From positions 4,375,501-4,439,500 of the forward strand of contig NZ_CP069354.1 of NCBI RefSeq assembly GCF_016864375.1: 64,000 nt of DNA, in the 5' to 3' direction. Within the stretch, counting starts at the first letter, position 1; the number at the start of each line of letters is the position of its first letter. Both the position numbers and the translations under genes were made by a program. Origin of the DNA: Microvirga sp. VF16. GTDB lineage: Bacteria; Pseudomonadota; Alphaproteobacteria; Rhizobiales; Beijerinckiaceae. Positions 24,705-33,670 of this stretch are shown here, in pieces. The notes beneath the pieces were generated by a model. It did not search any database, had not been told where the DNA came from, and saw only the letters and a list, made by a program, of their open reading frames with translations.

Positions 24705-27658
24705 TCCGCCGCCGCCCTCAGCTGGTCCCATTCACGCAGGGCCGCTGCATCGCGCGGCGTCACGTCCGGATAGTCGGAATCGGTGCCAACCTCGGGCGTG
24801 ACCCTCCAGGAGCGGGCGCATTTGCGGCCTTGAGCCAGAGCCGGCACGACGGCAACGCCCTTCACATCTTCGAGACGGAAGGCCTCGGCCGGGCCTTCGC
24901 CCTGCAGGACCTGGATGCCGGACGTGATGCAGATCTCGGCGAGGTCGAGACCCTGCACGGCCTTGAACAGGTTCTCATCGGCGATGTGCACCACAGGTGC
25001 TGCCTCGAGGCTGGCACCGATGCGCTTCTGCGCGCGCTCGATCTCCAGCGCGCCGGTAACGACACGGCGCACGCGGCGGATCTTCGCCCACCGTTCGGCA
25101 AGCGCATCATCGCGCCATTCAGCCGGCATCTGCGGGAAGGTTTCGAGATGCACAGACTCGGCTTCCGGATAGCGTGCAAGCCATGCCTCTTCCGCCGTGA
25201 AGGCCAGGATCGGCGCGATCCAGGTCGCCACGCAGCGGAAGGTCTCGTCGATCACGGTGAGCGCGCTCTTGCGCACCTTGCCCGAGATCGGATCGCAATA
25301 GAGCGAGTCCTTGCGGATGTCGAAATAGAAGGCCGACAGATCCGTGGTCATGAACGAGTTCAGGAGCGCGATCACCCGCTTGTAGTCGAAGGTGCTGTAG
25401 GCTTCGCGCATCTCGCCGTCGAGCTCGGCGAGGCGATGCAGCACGAAGCGTTCCAGCTCCGGCATCTCGCTCACGGCGACCTTGTCGGCATCGCGGAAAT
25501 GCGCCAGCGAACCCAGCATCCAGCGGATCGTGTTGCGCAGCTTGCGATAAGTTTCGACGAAGGTTTTGAGGATCTCCGGGCCGATGCGCAAATCGTCCGA
25601 GTAATCGGAGGCCGCCACCCAGAGGCGCAGGATGTCGGCGCCGGAATCCTGGATCACCTTCTGCGGCGCGACCACGTTGCCGAGCGACTTCGACATCTTC
25701 TGCCCCTTCTCGTCGAGGACGAAGCCGTGGGTCAGAACGATGTCGTAAGGAGCGCGGCCGCGCGTGCCGCAGCTTTCGAGCAGCGAGGAGTGGAACCAGC
25801 CGCGATGCTGGTCCGAGCCTTCGAGATACATGACCTGATCGGGCCCGCCATCCACCTTGCGCGTGACCTTCAGGTCCTCGCGCTTTTCGAGCGCGAAGGC
25901 ATGTGTGCAGCCGGAATCGAACCACACGTCGAGGATGTCGTTGACCTTGTCGAAATCGTTAAGGTCGTAGCCACCCGCTTTGAGGAAGCGCGATCCGTCA
26001 TCCGCATACCACGCGTCGGCGCCCTCCTTCTCGAAGGCCTCCGCGATGGCGTCGTTGACGCGTTCGTCCTTGAGGATTTCGTTAGAGCCCTTCTTCACGA
26101 AGACGGCGATCGGTACGCCCCAGGCGCGCTGACGCGAGACGACCCAGTCGGGCCGGTTCTCGATCATGCCGGTGATGCGGTTCTCGCCCGTCTCCGGCAC
26201 CCACTCGACGGTCTTGATGCCATGAAGCGCGCGCTGACGCAGGGTGTCGCCCTTGTCATCGAGCGGCTTGTCCATCGAGATGAACCATTGCGGCGTGTTG
26301 CGGAAGATCAGCGGACCTTTCGAGCGCCAGGAATGCGGATACTGGTGCTTCAGACGCCCGCGCGCGATCAGCGCACCGACCTCGACGAGCTTCTTGATCA
26401 CCGCCTCGTTGGCGCCCGCATCCTTACCCTTGTCGTCATAGATGCGCTCGCCCGCGAAGAACGGCACGTCCGGGAAGTAGGACGAATCCGGCGAGACCGT
26501 GTGCGGCACTTCCTTCGTGCCGCAGGCGGCGAACACGTCGCGATGCTTCACGTAGGTGTTGTAGTCGTCCGCGCCGTGGCCGGGAGCCGTGTGCACAAAG
26601 CCCGTGCCCGCATCGTCGGTCACGTAATCGGCCGGTAGCACTGGCACGCCGAAATCCCAGTATCCGTTCGCACCTTCGAGTCCGCGGAATGGATGCGCGC
26701 AGCGCTCGAGCATCACCGGCAGCACGTCCTTCACGCGCTCGTATTCGGCGACACGCGCGGCCGCGAACACCTCGGCTGCGAGCTTGTCGGCAAGGACGAA
26801 GCGGTCGCCGACCTTGGCCCAGTTGTCCTCGGCTGCTTCCGTGACCTTGTAGAGGCCGTAGGCGACATGCTCGCCATAGGCGATGGCGCGGTTGGCCGGG
26901 ATCGTCCAGGGAGTCGTCGTCCAGATGACCACGGACGCGCCATCGAGATCGCCATCCAGCGTGTTGGTGATCTTGAACTTCACCCAGATCGTGGTGGAGG
27001 TCTTCTCGTGATACTCGACCTCGGCCTCGGCGAGCGCGGTCTTTTCGACGGAGGACCACATCACCGGCTTCGAGCCGCGATAGAGCTGGTCGCTCACCGC
27101 GAACTTCATGATCTCGCGGGCGATCTGTGCTTCCGCGTCATAGGACATGGTCTGATACGGGTTCGTCCAGTCGCCCTCGACGCCGAGGCGCTTGAACTCC
27201 TCGCGCTGCACGTCGATCCACTTCTCGGCGAAGGCGCGGCACTCGCGGCGGAACTCGACGGTGTTCACATCGTCCTTGTTCTTGCCCTTGGCGCGATACT
27301 CTTCCTCGATCTTCCACTCGATTGGCAGGCCGTGGCAGTCCCAGCCCGGCACGTAGTTGGAATCGAAGCCGAGCATGCCCTGCGAGCGGACCACCATGTC
27401 CTTCAAGATCTTGTTGAGGGCGTGCCCGATATGGATGTTGCCGTTGGCATAGGGAGGGCCGTCGTGCAGCACGAAGCGCGGACGGCCCTTCTGGACTTCG
27501 CGCAGGCGCTCGTAGAGCTTGTGCTCGTTCCAGCGCTGCAGGAGAAGCGGCTCCCGCTGCGGCAGGCCGGCCCGCATGGGGAACTCGGTCTGGGGCAGGA
27601 ACAGGGTTTCGGAATAGTCGCGGGCGGCGCTTTCAGGCTTATCGGTCATAACGGTCAA
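24701..27658 (-). CDS. ileS: Isoleucyl-tRNA synthetase
   Basis: IleS charges tRNA-Ile, with editing of Val-tRNA-Ile. The 985-residue class I enzyme has the HIGH motif at 76-79 (NGNIHIGHALNK), the editing-domain block VIWTTTPWTIPANRAIAYG, the KMSKS motif in GQKMSKSLGN, and an anticodon-binding domain. At the C-terminus, where many IleS have a four-cysteine zinc site, this protein reads GRKCARSWRV with no further cysteines, so the site appears lost. A second ATG nine bases downstream (27649) could also start translation. LspA overlaps the stop. Confidence 0.98.
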   Translation of the reverse strand: MTVMTDKPESAARDYSETLFLPQTEFPMRAGLPQREPLLLQRWNEHKLYERLREVQKGRPRFVLHDGPPYANGNIHIGHALNKILKDMVVRSQGMLGFDSNYVPGWDCHGLPIEWKIEEEYRAKGKNKDDVNTVEFRRECRAFAEKWIDVQREEFKRLGVEGDWTNPYQTMSYDAEAQIAREIMKFAVSDQLYRGSKPVMWSSVEKTALAEAEVEYHEKTSTTIWVKFKITNTLDGDLDGASVVIWTTTPWTIPANRAIAYGEHVAYGLYKVTEAAEDNWAKVGDRFVLADKLAAEVFAAARVAEYERVKDVLPVMLERCAHPFRGLEGANGYWDFGVPVLPADYVTDDAGTGFVHTAPGHGADDYNTYVKHRDVFAACGTKEVPHTVSPDSSYFPDVPFFAGERIYDDKGKDAGANEAVIKKLVEVGALIARGRLKHQYPHSWRSKGPLIFRNTPQWFISMDKPLDDKGDTLRQRALHGIKTVEWVPETGENRITGMIENRPDWVVSRQRAWGVPIAVFVKKGSNEILKDERVNDAIAEAFEKEGADAWYADDGSRFLKAGGYDLNDFDKVNDILDVWFDSGCTHAFALEKREDLKVTRKVDGGPDQVMYLEGSDQHRGWFHSSLLESCGTRGRAPYDIVLTHGFVLDEKGQKMSKSLGNVVAPQKVIQDSGADILRLWVAASDYSDDLRIGPEILKTFVETYRKLRNTIRWMLGSLAHFRDADKVAVSEMPELERFVLHRLAELDGEMREAYSTFDYKRVIALLNSFMTTDLSAFYFDIRKDSLYCDPISGKVRKSALTVIDETFRCVATWIAPILAFTAEEAWLARYPEAESVHLETFPQMPAEWRDDALAERWAKIRRVRRVVTGALEIERAQKRIGASLEAAPVVHIADENLFKAVQGLDLAEICITSGIQVLQGEGPAEAFRLEDVKGVAVVPALAQGRKCARSWRVTPEVGTDSDYPDVTPRDAAALREWDQLRAAAE

Positions 27659-27941
27659 TCGGTCTTGTGTGGCCCGCGATCCGGCGGGCGCATCAGGCTG
27701 CTCTCAGGGCGAACGGCAAAGATCCCGGACCTTCGCAGATCATGCGAAAGCCGGGCCGATAATTCGCGCAGCGCCTATGCGGGCCGCCAGCAGATCCTGA
27801 GAAACCATGGGCATGGTGAGCCTTTTAGCAGCGCCGGGCCGGATAATAAAGCGTGGTGATTGCCGGGGCGGCTCCCTATTTAAGGGCAGAAAGCAGCCTT
27901 ATAGTCTCCCAAGCAATGCGACGGGCAGGAAGGATTGACCT

Positions 27942-28445
27942 ATGGCAGACTCGACCACCACAGCCGAGCGGCGCTCGAAAGCCGGTTTCGACCTCGCCCC
28001 GCCCACCTCCGAGCAATTGCACGCCCTCGTGGCCAATCTCGACGACGAGGAGCGCCGGGTTCTTCTGGAGCACGGCACGGAGCGGCCCTTCTGCGGCATC
28101 TTCAACGAAGCCAAGGAGAAGGGCACCTATTGCTGCCGCCTCTGCGGGCTGCCCCTGTTCAACGCGGGCACCAAGTTCGAATCCGGCACCGGCTGGCCGA
28201 GCTTCTTCGATCCGATCGATCGCGATCATATCGCCTTCGTGCGCGATACCAGCTACGGCATGATCCGCACCGAGATCCGCTGCGCCCGCTGCGAGGGCCA
28301 TCTCGGCCACGTGTTCAACGATGGTCCGCCTCCCACAGGCGAGCGTTATTGCATGAACTCCGTCTCCATGCGTTTCGTCGCCGAAGGCGATCCGCTGCCG
28401 GACGAACTGGGCCGAGGAGCACCGGAAGGCGAAGTCGCAGGCTGA
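27942..28445 (+). CDS. msrB: Peptide-methionine (R)-S-oxide reductase
   Basis: MsrB reduces methionine-R-sulfoxide in proteins. The 167-residue protein has two zinc CxxC motifs, Cys65/Cys68 and Cys114/Cys117, in CCRLCGLPLF and CARCEGHLGHVFNDG. FESGTGWPSFFDP lies between them. The catalytic cysteine is Cys137 in GERYCMNSVSMRF. Cys51 in PFCGIF could be the resolving residue (inference). AAGGA lies eight bases before the ATG. It is divergent from ileS across 283 bases and precedes a DUF3095 gene by eight bases. Confidence 0.95.
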   Translation: MADSTTTAERRSKAGFDLAPPTSEQLHALVANLDDEERRVLLEHGTERPFCGIFNEAKEKGTYCCRLCGLPLFNAGTKFESGTGWPSFFDPIDRDHIAFVRDTSYGMIRTEIRCARCEGHLGHVFNDGPPPTGERYCMNSVSMRFVAEGDPLPDELGRGAPEGEVAG

Positions 28446-28453
28446 GCCGGACC

Positions 28454-29623
28454 ATGGAGGCCGGCCTACAGGGGATAAGCAACAGGGAAGGTGCGGATTT
28501 CTATGCGCGCCTGCCCGTCTTCGACCATTTCTCCCAGCTGACCGATCCCGGGCTCTACATGCCTGTTCCGGACGATTGGGTGCTGGGCCTCAGCGACATC
28601 GTGCGCTCGACCGCAGCCATCGCGGCCGGACGCTACAAGGAGGTCAACACGGCCGCCGCCTCCGTCATCGCGGCGGTCTCCAACAAGCTCGGCACGAGCG
28701 AGTTTCCCTTCGTGTTCGGTGGGGACGGGGCGAGCTTCGCCCTGCCCGCCTCGCAATCCGGCCTCGCTCAGGAGGTCCTTGCTGCTGTGGCGGCCTGGGT
28801 CAGGGATTCATTCGATTTCGAGCTGCGCATCGCCATCGTCCCGGTTTCAGAAATCCGCGCCAAGGGCCATGACGTGCGCATCGCCCGCTTCGCGGCCTCG
28901 CCGGACGTATCCTACGCCATGTTCTCCGGCGGCGGCCTTGCCTATGCCGAGAGACGGATGAAGGAGGGAGCCTTCGCCATCCCGCCGGCCGCGCCGGGCA
29001 CCCTGCCCGACCTGACAGGCCTCACCTGCCGCTTCGATGAAATCATACCGCAGCGGGGAGTCGTCCTGTCCCTGATCATCCTGCCGGATCCGAGAGCGAG
29101 CGCAGAAACTTTCAATGCCCTCGTCGGGCAGGTGCTGGACTTGGCTGAAGGTCCGGAAGCCGGGCGCCCCTTCCCTGATGACGGGCCGCCCGTGCCCACA
29201 CCGTTCAAGGGCTTCGCCATCGAGGCCAAAACCTACGGAAAAGACGGACCGGGTTTCAGGAAGCTCGCGGAGATGGTGTTCATGCGTCTGGTCGCCTTCC
29301 TGATCTTCCGGTTCGGCCTGACGGTCGGCCGGTTCGATCCGGCTCGCTACCGGCACCAGCTCGTCGAGAACACGGATTTCCGCAAATTCGACGACGGCCT
29401 GCGCATGACGCTGGATTGTACGCCCACCCTCGCCGATCGCCTTGAGGCGTTGCTACAGGACGCAGAGAAGAAAGGGATCGCCCGTTCCGGGCTGCACCGG
29501 CAAGACGCCGCCCTTATGACCTGCTTCGTGCCCTCTGCTACCCGACCCGACCATATCCATTTCGTCGACGGCGCCATGGGTGGCTACGCCGTGGCGGCAC
29601 AGGCGCTGAAGGCGGCGGTGTGA
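28454..29623 (+). CDS. DUF3095 protein with nucleotide-cyclase-like metal motifs
   Basis: This 389-residue protein is a DUF3095 member. Near the N-terminus VLGLSDIVRSTAAIAAGRYKE and FPFVFGGDGASFALP resemble the FxDIxGST and GDG motifs of class III adenylate/guanylate cyclases. The two metal-binding aspartates would be Asp48 and Asp91. The remaining part (about 130-389) is family-specific; I see no known second domain, no signal peptide and no membrane segment. The ATG at 28454 lies eight bases after the msrB stop, so the genes may be co-transcribed. Activity is unproven. It converges on ribF with copy B of the repeat between them. Confidence 0.85.
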   Translation: MEAGLQGISNREGADFYARLPVFDHFSQLTDPGLYMPVPDDWVLGLSDIVRSTAAIAAGRYKEVNTAAASVIAAVSNKLGTSEFPFVFGGDGASFALPASQSGLAQEVLAAVAAWVRDSFDFELRIAIVPVSEIRAKGHDVRIARFAASPDVSYAMFSGGGLAYAERRMKEGAFAIPPAAPGTLPDLTGLTCRFDEIIPQRGVVLSLIILPDPRASAETFNALVGQVLDLAEGPEAGRPFPDDGPPVPTPFKGFAIEAKTYGKDGPGFRKLAEMVFMRLVAFLIFRFGLTVGRFDPARYRHQLVENTDFRKFDDGLRMTLDCTPTLADRLEALLQDAEKKGIARSGLHRQDAALMTCFVPSATRPDHIHFVDGAMGGYAVAAQALKAAV

Positions 29624-29647
29624 GACATCGCCAACCTGGACGCCAGA

Positions 29648-29850
29648 GGCGATCCGGGATCGCCTAAACCAGCTTGACACTGTCATCCCGGGGCCGCGCA
29701 GCGGAGCCCGGGATCCATAACCACAACCTTCAACCAGTTCGGCGCCGTCAACGTTTATGGATTCCCGCCTTCGCGGGAATGACAGTGTTGAGGTTCAAGC
29801 GCCATTGTCGTCACACGATCCCGGATGGCTTCGCCGTCCGGGATGACAAC
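29648..29850. repeat. Composite nested repeat, copy B
   Basis: This lies between the convergent DUF3095 and ribF genes. The left outer fragment GGCGATCCGGGATCG (29648-29662) and the right outer module ending in GGGATGAC (to about 29846) enclose the inner unit. Its left arm is 29678-29722, identical over 45 bases to 40681-40725 in copy C. Its right arm is 29753-29784, identical over 32 bases to 40780-40811. The intervening core is 30 bases long and unrelated to the cores of A and C. Confidence 0.85.
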
Positions 29851-29852
29851 AG

Positions 29853-30821
29853 CTACGCAATCATCGAAATCGTCTTGTCCTCGCGAAGCATCCGCTTCGC
29901 CTCGACCGAGTCCCGGTCCATCTGGGCGATCAGCGCCTCGATGCCATCGAAGCGCTCCTCGCCACGGATCCAGCCGACGAATTCTACATCCAGAACCTGC
30001 CCGTAGAGATCCCCGGCAAAGTCGAAAAGATGCACCTCGAGCAGCGGAGCGCCGTTGTCGAAGGTCGGTCTGCGGCCGAAGCTCGCGACGCCGTCAACCG
30101 GACTGCCGGCCACCGAAGCCCTGACCGCGTAAATGCCATGCTGAAGACGGCAATCGTCCGGCAGGCGCATATTGGCTGTGGGATAGCCGAGCACCCGGCC
30201 GCGCTTGTCGCCGTGACGCACCTCCGCCTGGACGAACCAGCGATAGCCGAGGAGCCGGTTGGCCGTGGCGATATCGCCTGCCTCCAGAGCGGCGCGAATA
30301 GCGCTGGAGGAAACGGGCTCCGTTCCCTCGACGATGGCTGGTGCAATGACGCATTCGAGCCCCTTCGTCCGGCAGAGCTCCACCATGCGCGCGGGATTAC
30401 CCTCACGGGCACGGCCGAAATGGAAATCGTGACCGATCACCACGCCTGAGAGCTGCATCTCCTGCGCCAGCAGATTGACGAAATCCGCTGCCGTCAGGGC
30501 CGCAAGACTCCCGTTGAAGCGCCGTTGGAAGACGCCATCGAGACCGAGACGCGCGAAGATCTTGAGCTTCACGGGTTCGGGCGTCAGGCGAAACAGCGGA
30601 CGATCAGGCTGGAAGAAGGTGCGCGGATGCGGCTCGAAGGTGACGACTGCTGCCGGCTTCCCGGAAGTCCGAACCATGTTCAGAAGGTGCTGGTGTCCGC
30701 GATGCACACCATCGAAATTGCCGATGGCCGCCATGGCTCCCTTGAGGCGCTTGGGTACGGGCTCGCCATCGCGGCAGATCGCGAACGTGGGGGGCGTCAG
30801 GGGAGGAATCTCGGAACTCAT
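29853..30821 (-). CDS. ribF: Bifunctional riboflavin kinase/FAD synthetase
   Basis: RibF phosphorylates riboflavin to FMN and adenylates FMN to FAD. The N-terminal nucleotidyltransferase domain has AAIGNFDGVHRGHQHLL (class I HxGH-like motif), FEPHPRTFF and VVIGHDFHFGRAREGN. The C-terminal kinase domain has RVLGYPTANMRLPD, HGIYAVRA and the terminal GDLYGQVLDVEFVGWIRGEERFDG. The 322 residues starting at 30821 match normal RibF length; the longer frame from 30926 adds a non-homologous, repeat-derived leader. It is transcribed downstream of the HAD hydrolase, with copy F of another repeat in between. Confidence 0.95.
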   Translation of the reverse strand: MSSEIPPLTPPTFAICRDGEPVPKRLKGAMAAIGNFDGVHRGHQHLLNMVRTSGKPAAVVTFEPHPRTFFQPDRPLFRLTPEPVKLKIFARLGLDGVFQRRFNGSLAALTAADFVNLLAQEMQLSGVVIGHDFHFGRAREGNPARMVELCRTKGLECVIAPAIVEGTEPVSSSAIRAALEAGDIATANRLLGYRWFVQAEVRHGDKRGRVLGYPTANMRLPDDCRLQHGIYAVRASVAGSPVDGVASFGRRPTFDNGAPLLEVHLFDFAGDLYGQVLDVEFVGWIRGEERFDGIEALIAQMDRDSVEAKRMLREDKTISMIA

Positions 30822-30894
30822 CTGGCAGATATCGGTGCGGGCGCGACCCTGTCGAAATCCGGCCCCTGGGTCAAGAGAGAGCGCGAGGCCACCC

Positions 30895-31003
30895 CCGTCG
30901 TTCCCGGCCGAAAATGGCGAAGCCATCGGAGGGGAAGGGAATCCATGGCGCTGAGCGTGGGGGTGGATCCCCTTCCCTCACTTCGTTCGCCGGGGATGAC
31001 ACA
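30895..31003. repeat. Type-3 intergenic repeat, copy F
   Basis: This element of about 110 bases lies between ribF and the HAD hydrolase. It carries GGAGGGGAAGGGAATC and, 20 bases later, the inverted GGATCCCCTTCCCTC, and ends near GGGGATGACAC. A second copy lies at 62561-62663 with the same arms but a different 20-base centre. The arms would pair into a long hairpin, and both copies lie 5' of a gene start on the same strand. Confidence 0.75.
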
Positions 31004-31021
31004 CCGAATCCCAGGAGGGCC

Positions 31022-31897
31022 TTACCAGGACAGCACTTCCGTGAAGGCGGTCGGCTGCGCCGGCTGCCGGTCCACCCAATCCTGCACGTGATCCGACACC
31101 AAGTCCCCTTCGTGAAGACCCAGCTCCTCCGCATGGATGCCGCGCGCGATCATCAGGGAGTCGATGCCGAAGCCGACAGCGCCGGCGATATCGGTGCGGA
31201 TCGCATCGCCGATTGCGAGTACGCGCTCCTTCGCGATGGTCCTGCCACTCAACCCGGCTGCGACCGCGAGAGCCCGATCATAGACGGGACCATGGGGCTT
31301 TCCGGCGTAAAAGACATTACCGCCCATCTCCTCATAGGCGAGCGCAATCGTTCCCGCGCAGGGGAGGATCATGTGGCCGCGCTCGACGATGAGATCGGGA
31401 TTGGCACAGACCATCAGCAGATCGCGCCGGCGCATGGCTTCGAGCCGAGCCCGATAATCCCCGACCGTCTCCTCTTCATCGTTGTCGAAACCGGAGCAGA
31501 CCACGTAGTCGGCCTCGTCGATGGAGCCGAAACGGACATCGAGACCGTTATAGATCGGCATGTCGCGAGGCGGCCCGATATGGTGGACGATCTTGGCAAT
31601 GCGTTCCTCGATAGAGAGTCGCGTCAGATCGCCGGATGTGACGATGGCATCATAGGCCGTGCGAGGCACGCCGAAGCCGTCGAGCTGCGTTCCCACGGAA
31701 GCGCCGGGGCGCGGCGCGTTGGAGACGAGGACCACCCGCCCGCCTTTCGCGCGGAAGCGCTTGAGCGCGTCGCTTGCCGCCTCGTAGGCCTTGACACCGT
31801 TGTGCAGCACGCCCCAGACGTCGCAGAGGACAAGATCATAGCGTTCGGCGAGAGATTGCAGGCCCTCGACGTGAGCAGGGCGGGACAAAACGGTCAT
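31022..31897 (-). CDS. HAD-IIA family hydrolase (TIGR01459-like)
   Basis: This 291-residue HAD-IIA protein resembles the TIGR01459 group. Motif I is LCDVWGVLHNG: the nucleophile Asp26 is present, but the usual acid/base aspartate two residues later is Trp28, which I recall as a trait of this group. Motif II is in VVLVSNAPRP; the C-terminal GKPHGPVYDRAL and AIGDAIRTDIAGA supply the lysine and motif IV aspartates. The substrate is unknown; related HAD-IIA enzymes dephosphorylate small phosphorylated metabolites. The frame is strong, and it ends just before the repeat 5' of ribF. Confidence 0.87.
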   Translation of the reverse strand: MTVLSRPAHVEGLQSLAERYDLVLCDVWGVLHNGVKAYEAASDALKRFRAKGGRVVLVSNAPRPGASVGTQLDGFGVPRTAYDAIVTSGDLTRLSIEERIAKIVHHIGPPRDMPIYNGLDVRFGSIDEADYVVCSGFDNDEEETVGDYRARLEAMRRRDLLMVCANPDLIVERGHMILPCAGTIALAYEEMGGNVFYAGKPHGPVYDRALAVAAGLSGRTIAKERVLAIGDAIRTDIAGAVGFGIDSLMIARGIHAEELGLHEGDLVSDHVQDWVDRQPAQPTAFTEVLSW

Positions 31898-31948
31898 GGG
31901 TTCTCACTTTTAATGAACCCGGGCGGGTAGGCCCTTGCGCCGCTCAAG

Positions 31949-33217
31949 TCAACCGGCGCGCCGCAGAAGGGTCGGAGCGTCCTCCAGGCCGAAAGGCCGC
32001 GAAGCCGTCTGTTCACCGGCAATCTCCGGCTTGATCGGGCGTGGGGCCGCAAAGACAAAGCCTTGCGCCAGCGGCACGCCGAGATCGCAGAGCTTGGGCA
32101 CCATTTCATCTTCCTCCACCCGCTCGGCGATGAGCCGGATGCCCTGGCGGCGCAGGGCCGAGGCGAAATCGCGCACGTCGAGCTCCGGCCCGGCATACCT
32201 ACCATCCGACTGCTCGGCCACTGAGATCAAGAGATCGGCCGGTAACTTCATGAACCGGACACCGAGATCGGCCAACGCCTCGGGATCGAACCGGAGATCC
32301 GCGGCGCGGTCGAGGGAGAACGGCACGCCCCGCTCACGCAATGTTGCGAGCGCCGCCCTGTGATCCGCATCGAGGTGGCGCCAGCTGTGCTGGGTCATTT
32401 CCAGGACGATCTTACCGAGAAGATCGGGGCTGGTGTCGAACAGGCCGGCCAGCGACCATAGGAAGCCGGGCTCGGCAATGGAATGGGCCGTGAGATTCAC
32501 GCTCACGATGGCCTCGCTGCCGCGGGCGACGAGATGGCGGGCGATAGCCATGGAGCGGATCAGCACCCGGCGATCGAAATCCGACGCGCGGCCCGAACAT
32601 TCGAGGATGGGCAGGAATTCGGACGGGCTGAGCAGCGTTTCGTCCGCAAGGCGCAACCGGGCCAGTGCCTCGTAGAAACGAATCTTTCCTTGCGGCAGCG
32701 AAACCACGGGCTGCAGGTGCAACTCGATCCGATCAGCCTCAAAGGCCTGGGTGACCAGCCTCATGCGGCTGACCTCTTCGGCCGACGACCGGCGCATGGA
32801 GGGCAACAGCGAAGGTTCGGGAAAGCGAGCCGGCTGGACCCGCTCGGTCGGGGCCAGGACGATCTCCGCGCCAACCTCCTGCGCACTGGCGGAAACTGCC
32901 AGCTCGCGCAGAACACTCAACGGGCTGCCAACAATGACGGGCGGACGGAGAACTAGCGGAGCCGTCGGAACCCGCTCTTCCTGCTCAAGACCCGCAAGCT
33001 GCATGGCCAGGGTCTGCCGCTCCGTCTCGGTCTGCCACCACAGGACGACGAGACCGAAGAAGACAGCCATGATCGTGAAGCCGAGAACCGGCAGGACGAG
33101 ACCCGCCTCCATCGGTACATAGGCCGAAGCCGCGGCCATGAGAAAGGCCGGCATGAAGGCGAGCAAAGCCGCCTTCCGGTCCCGCAGGGCCGGAATTTTG
33201 TTCTTGTTGGTGACCAT
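31949..33217 (-). CDS. Membrane-anchored EAL domain protein, likely degenerate
   Basis: This 422-residue protein has two predicted N-terminal membrane helices (about 17-34 and 40-61), a linker to about 140, and a C-terminal EAL domain. EAL itself is intact (YEALARLR, Glu183), as are Asn241 (SVNLTA), Glu273 (VLEMTQ) and a later AERVEED and QGFVFAAPRP. The DDFG loop is altered: Asp303 is followed by Arg304 in SLDRAADLRF, so one catalytic aspartate is missing. Lys324 is kept. This predicts weak or no c-di-GMP phosphodiesterase activity, but possibly binding. Shine-Dalgarno spacing supports the ATG at 33217 rather than 33247. Confidence 0.87.
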   Translation of the reverse strand: MVTNKNKIPALRDRKAALLAFMPAFLMAAASAYVPMEAGLVLPVLGFTIMAVFFGLVVLWWQTETERQTLAMQLAGLEQEERVPTAPLVLRPPVIVGSPLSVLRELAVSASAQEVGAEIVLAPTERVQPARFPEPSLLPSMRRSSAEEVSRMRLVTQAFEADRIELHLQPVVSLPQGKIRFYEALARLRLADETLLSPSEFLPILECSGRASDFDRRVLIRSMAIARHLVARGSEAIVSVNLTAHSIAEPGFLWSLAGLFDTSPDLLGKIVLEMTQHSWRHLDADHRAALATLRERGVPFSLDRAADLRFDPEALADLGVRFMKLPADLLISVAEQSDGRYAGPELDVRDFASALRRQGIRLIAERVEEDEMVPKLCDLGVPLAQGFVFAAPRPIKPEIAGEQTASRPFGLEDAPTLLRRAG

Positions 33218-33383
33218 GGGTGCCCCCGCTCCCCTGGCTCGGCGCATCTGCGCGAATCAGTGTGTTAACAGACAATGAATCAGGGCGATTCGCCGGGCAA
33301 GTTTCGCATTCCCGTAATGGACATTTTTTCGCAGTTCTGCGTTGCCTGCGCAGAATAAAGGCAAGATTTCAAAGAGGTTATTG

Positions 33384-33605
33384 ATGGAAGAGACCCGCAA
33401 GGATCTGCTGATGCAGGTCGATGGCATGACCTGCCAGGGTTGTGTCACTTCGGTCACCAAGGCCATTCAGCGCCTCGACCCTGGTGCCAAGGTCGAGGTG
33501 GATCTGGAACATGGTCGCGTTCACGTTACGACATGCGCCCAGAGCGTCGAAGTAGCGCGTGCCCTCGATGCGGCCGGCTATGAGGCCCGCGCCATGACCG
33601 GCTAA
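33384..33605 (+). CDS. Heavy-metal-associated (HMA) domain protein, CopZ-like
   Basis: This 73-residue protein is a single HMA domain with the metal-binding GMTCQGCV motif (CxxC) near residue 16, followed by SVTKAIQRLDPGAKVEVDLEHG and a final helix ending EARAMTG. Such proteins carry Cu(I) or other soft metals to a P-type ATPase. No ATPase adjoins it, so it is an orphan chaperone candidate. A Shine-Dalgarno-like AGAGG at seven to eight bases supports the ATG at 33384; the frame is also open from 33342. It is divergent from the EAL gene. Confidence 0.88.
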   Translation: MEETRKDLLMQVDGMTCQGCVTSVTKAIQRLDPGAKVEVDLEHGRVHVTTCAQSVEVARALDAAGYEARAMTG

Positions 33606-33670
33606 GGGCGTGGGTTGCGCCCGGCTCATGGCTTTCCCCAAAGTTCCTTTTGCGACACCGGAAAACGGGG

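Noticed and set aside
24584..26638. A 684-codon plus-strand frame opposite ileS
   Set aside because: It is antisense to a confidently identified essential gene; its composition is typical of a GC-rich shadow.
28454..29623. Calling DUF3095 a cyclase outright
   Set aside because: Only two short motif matches support it; activity and the rest of the fold are untested, so it is left as a DUF with a hypothesis.
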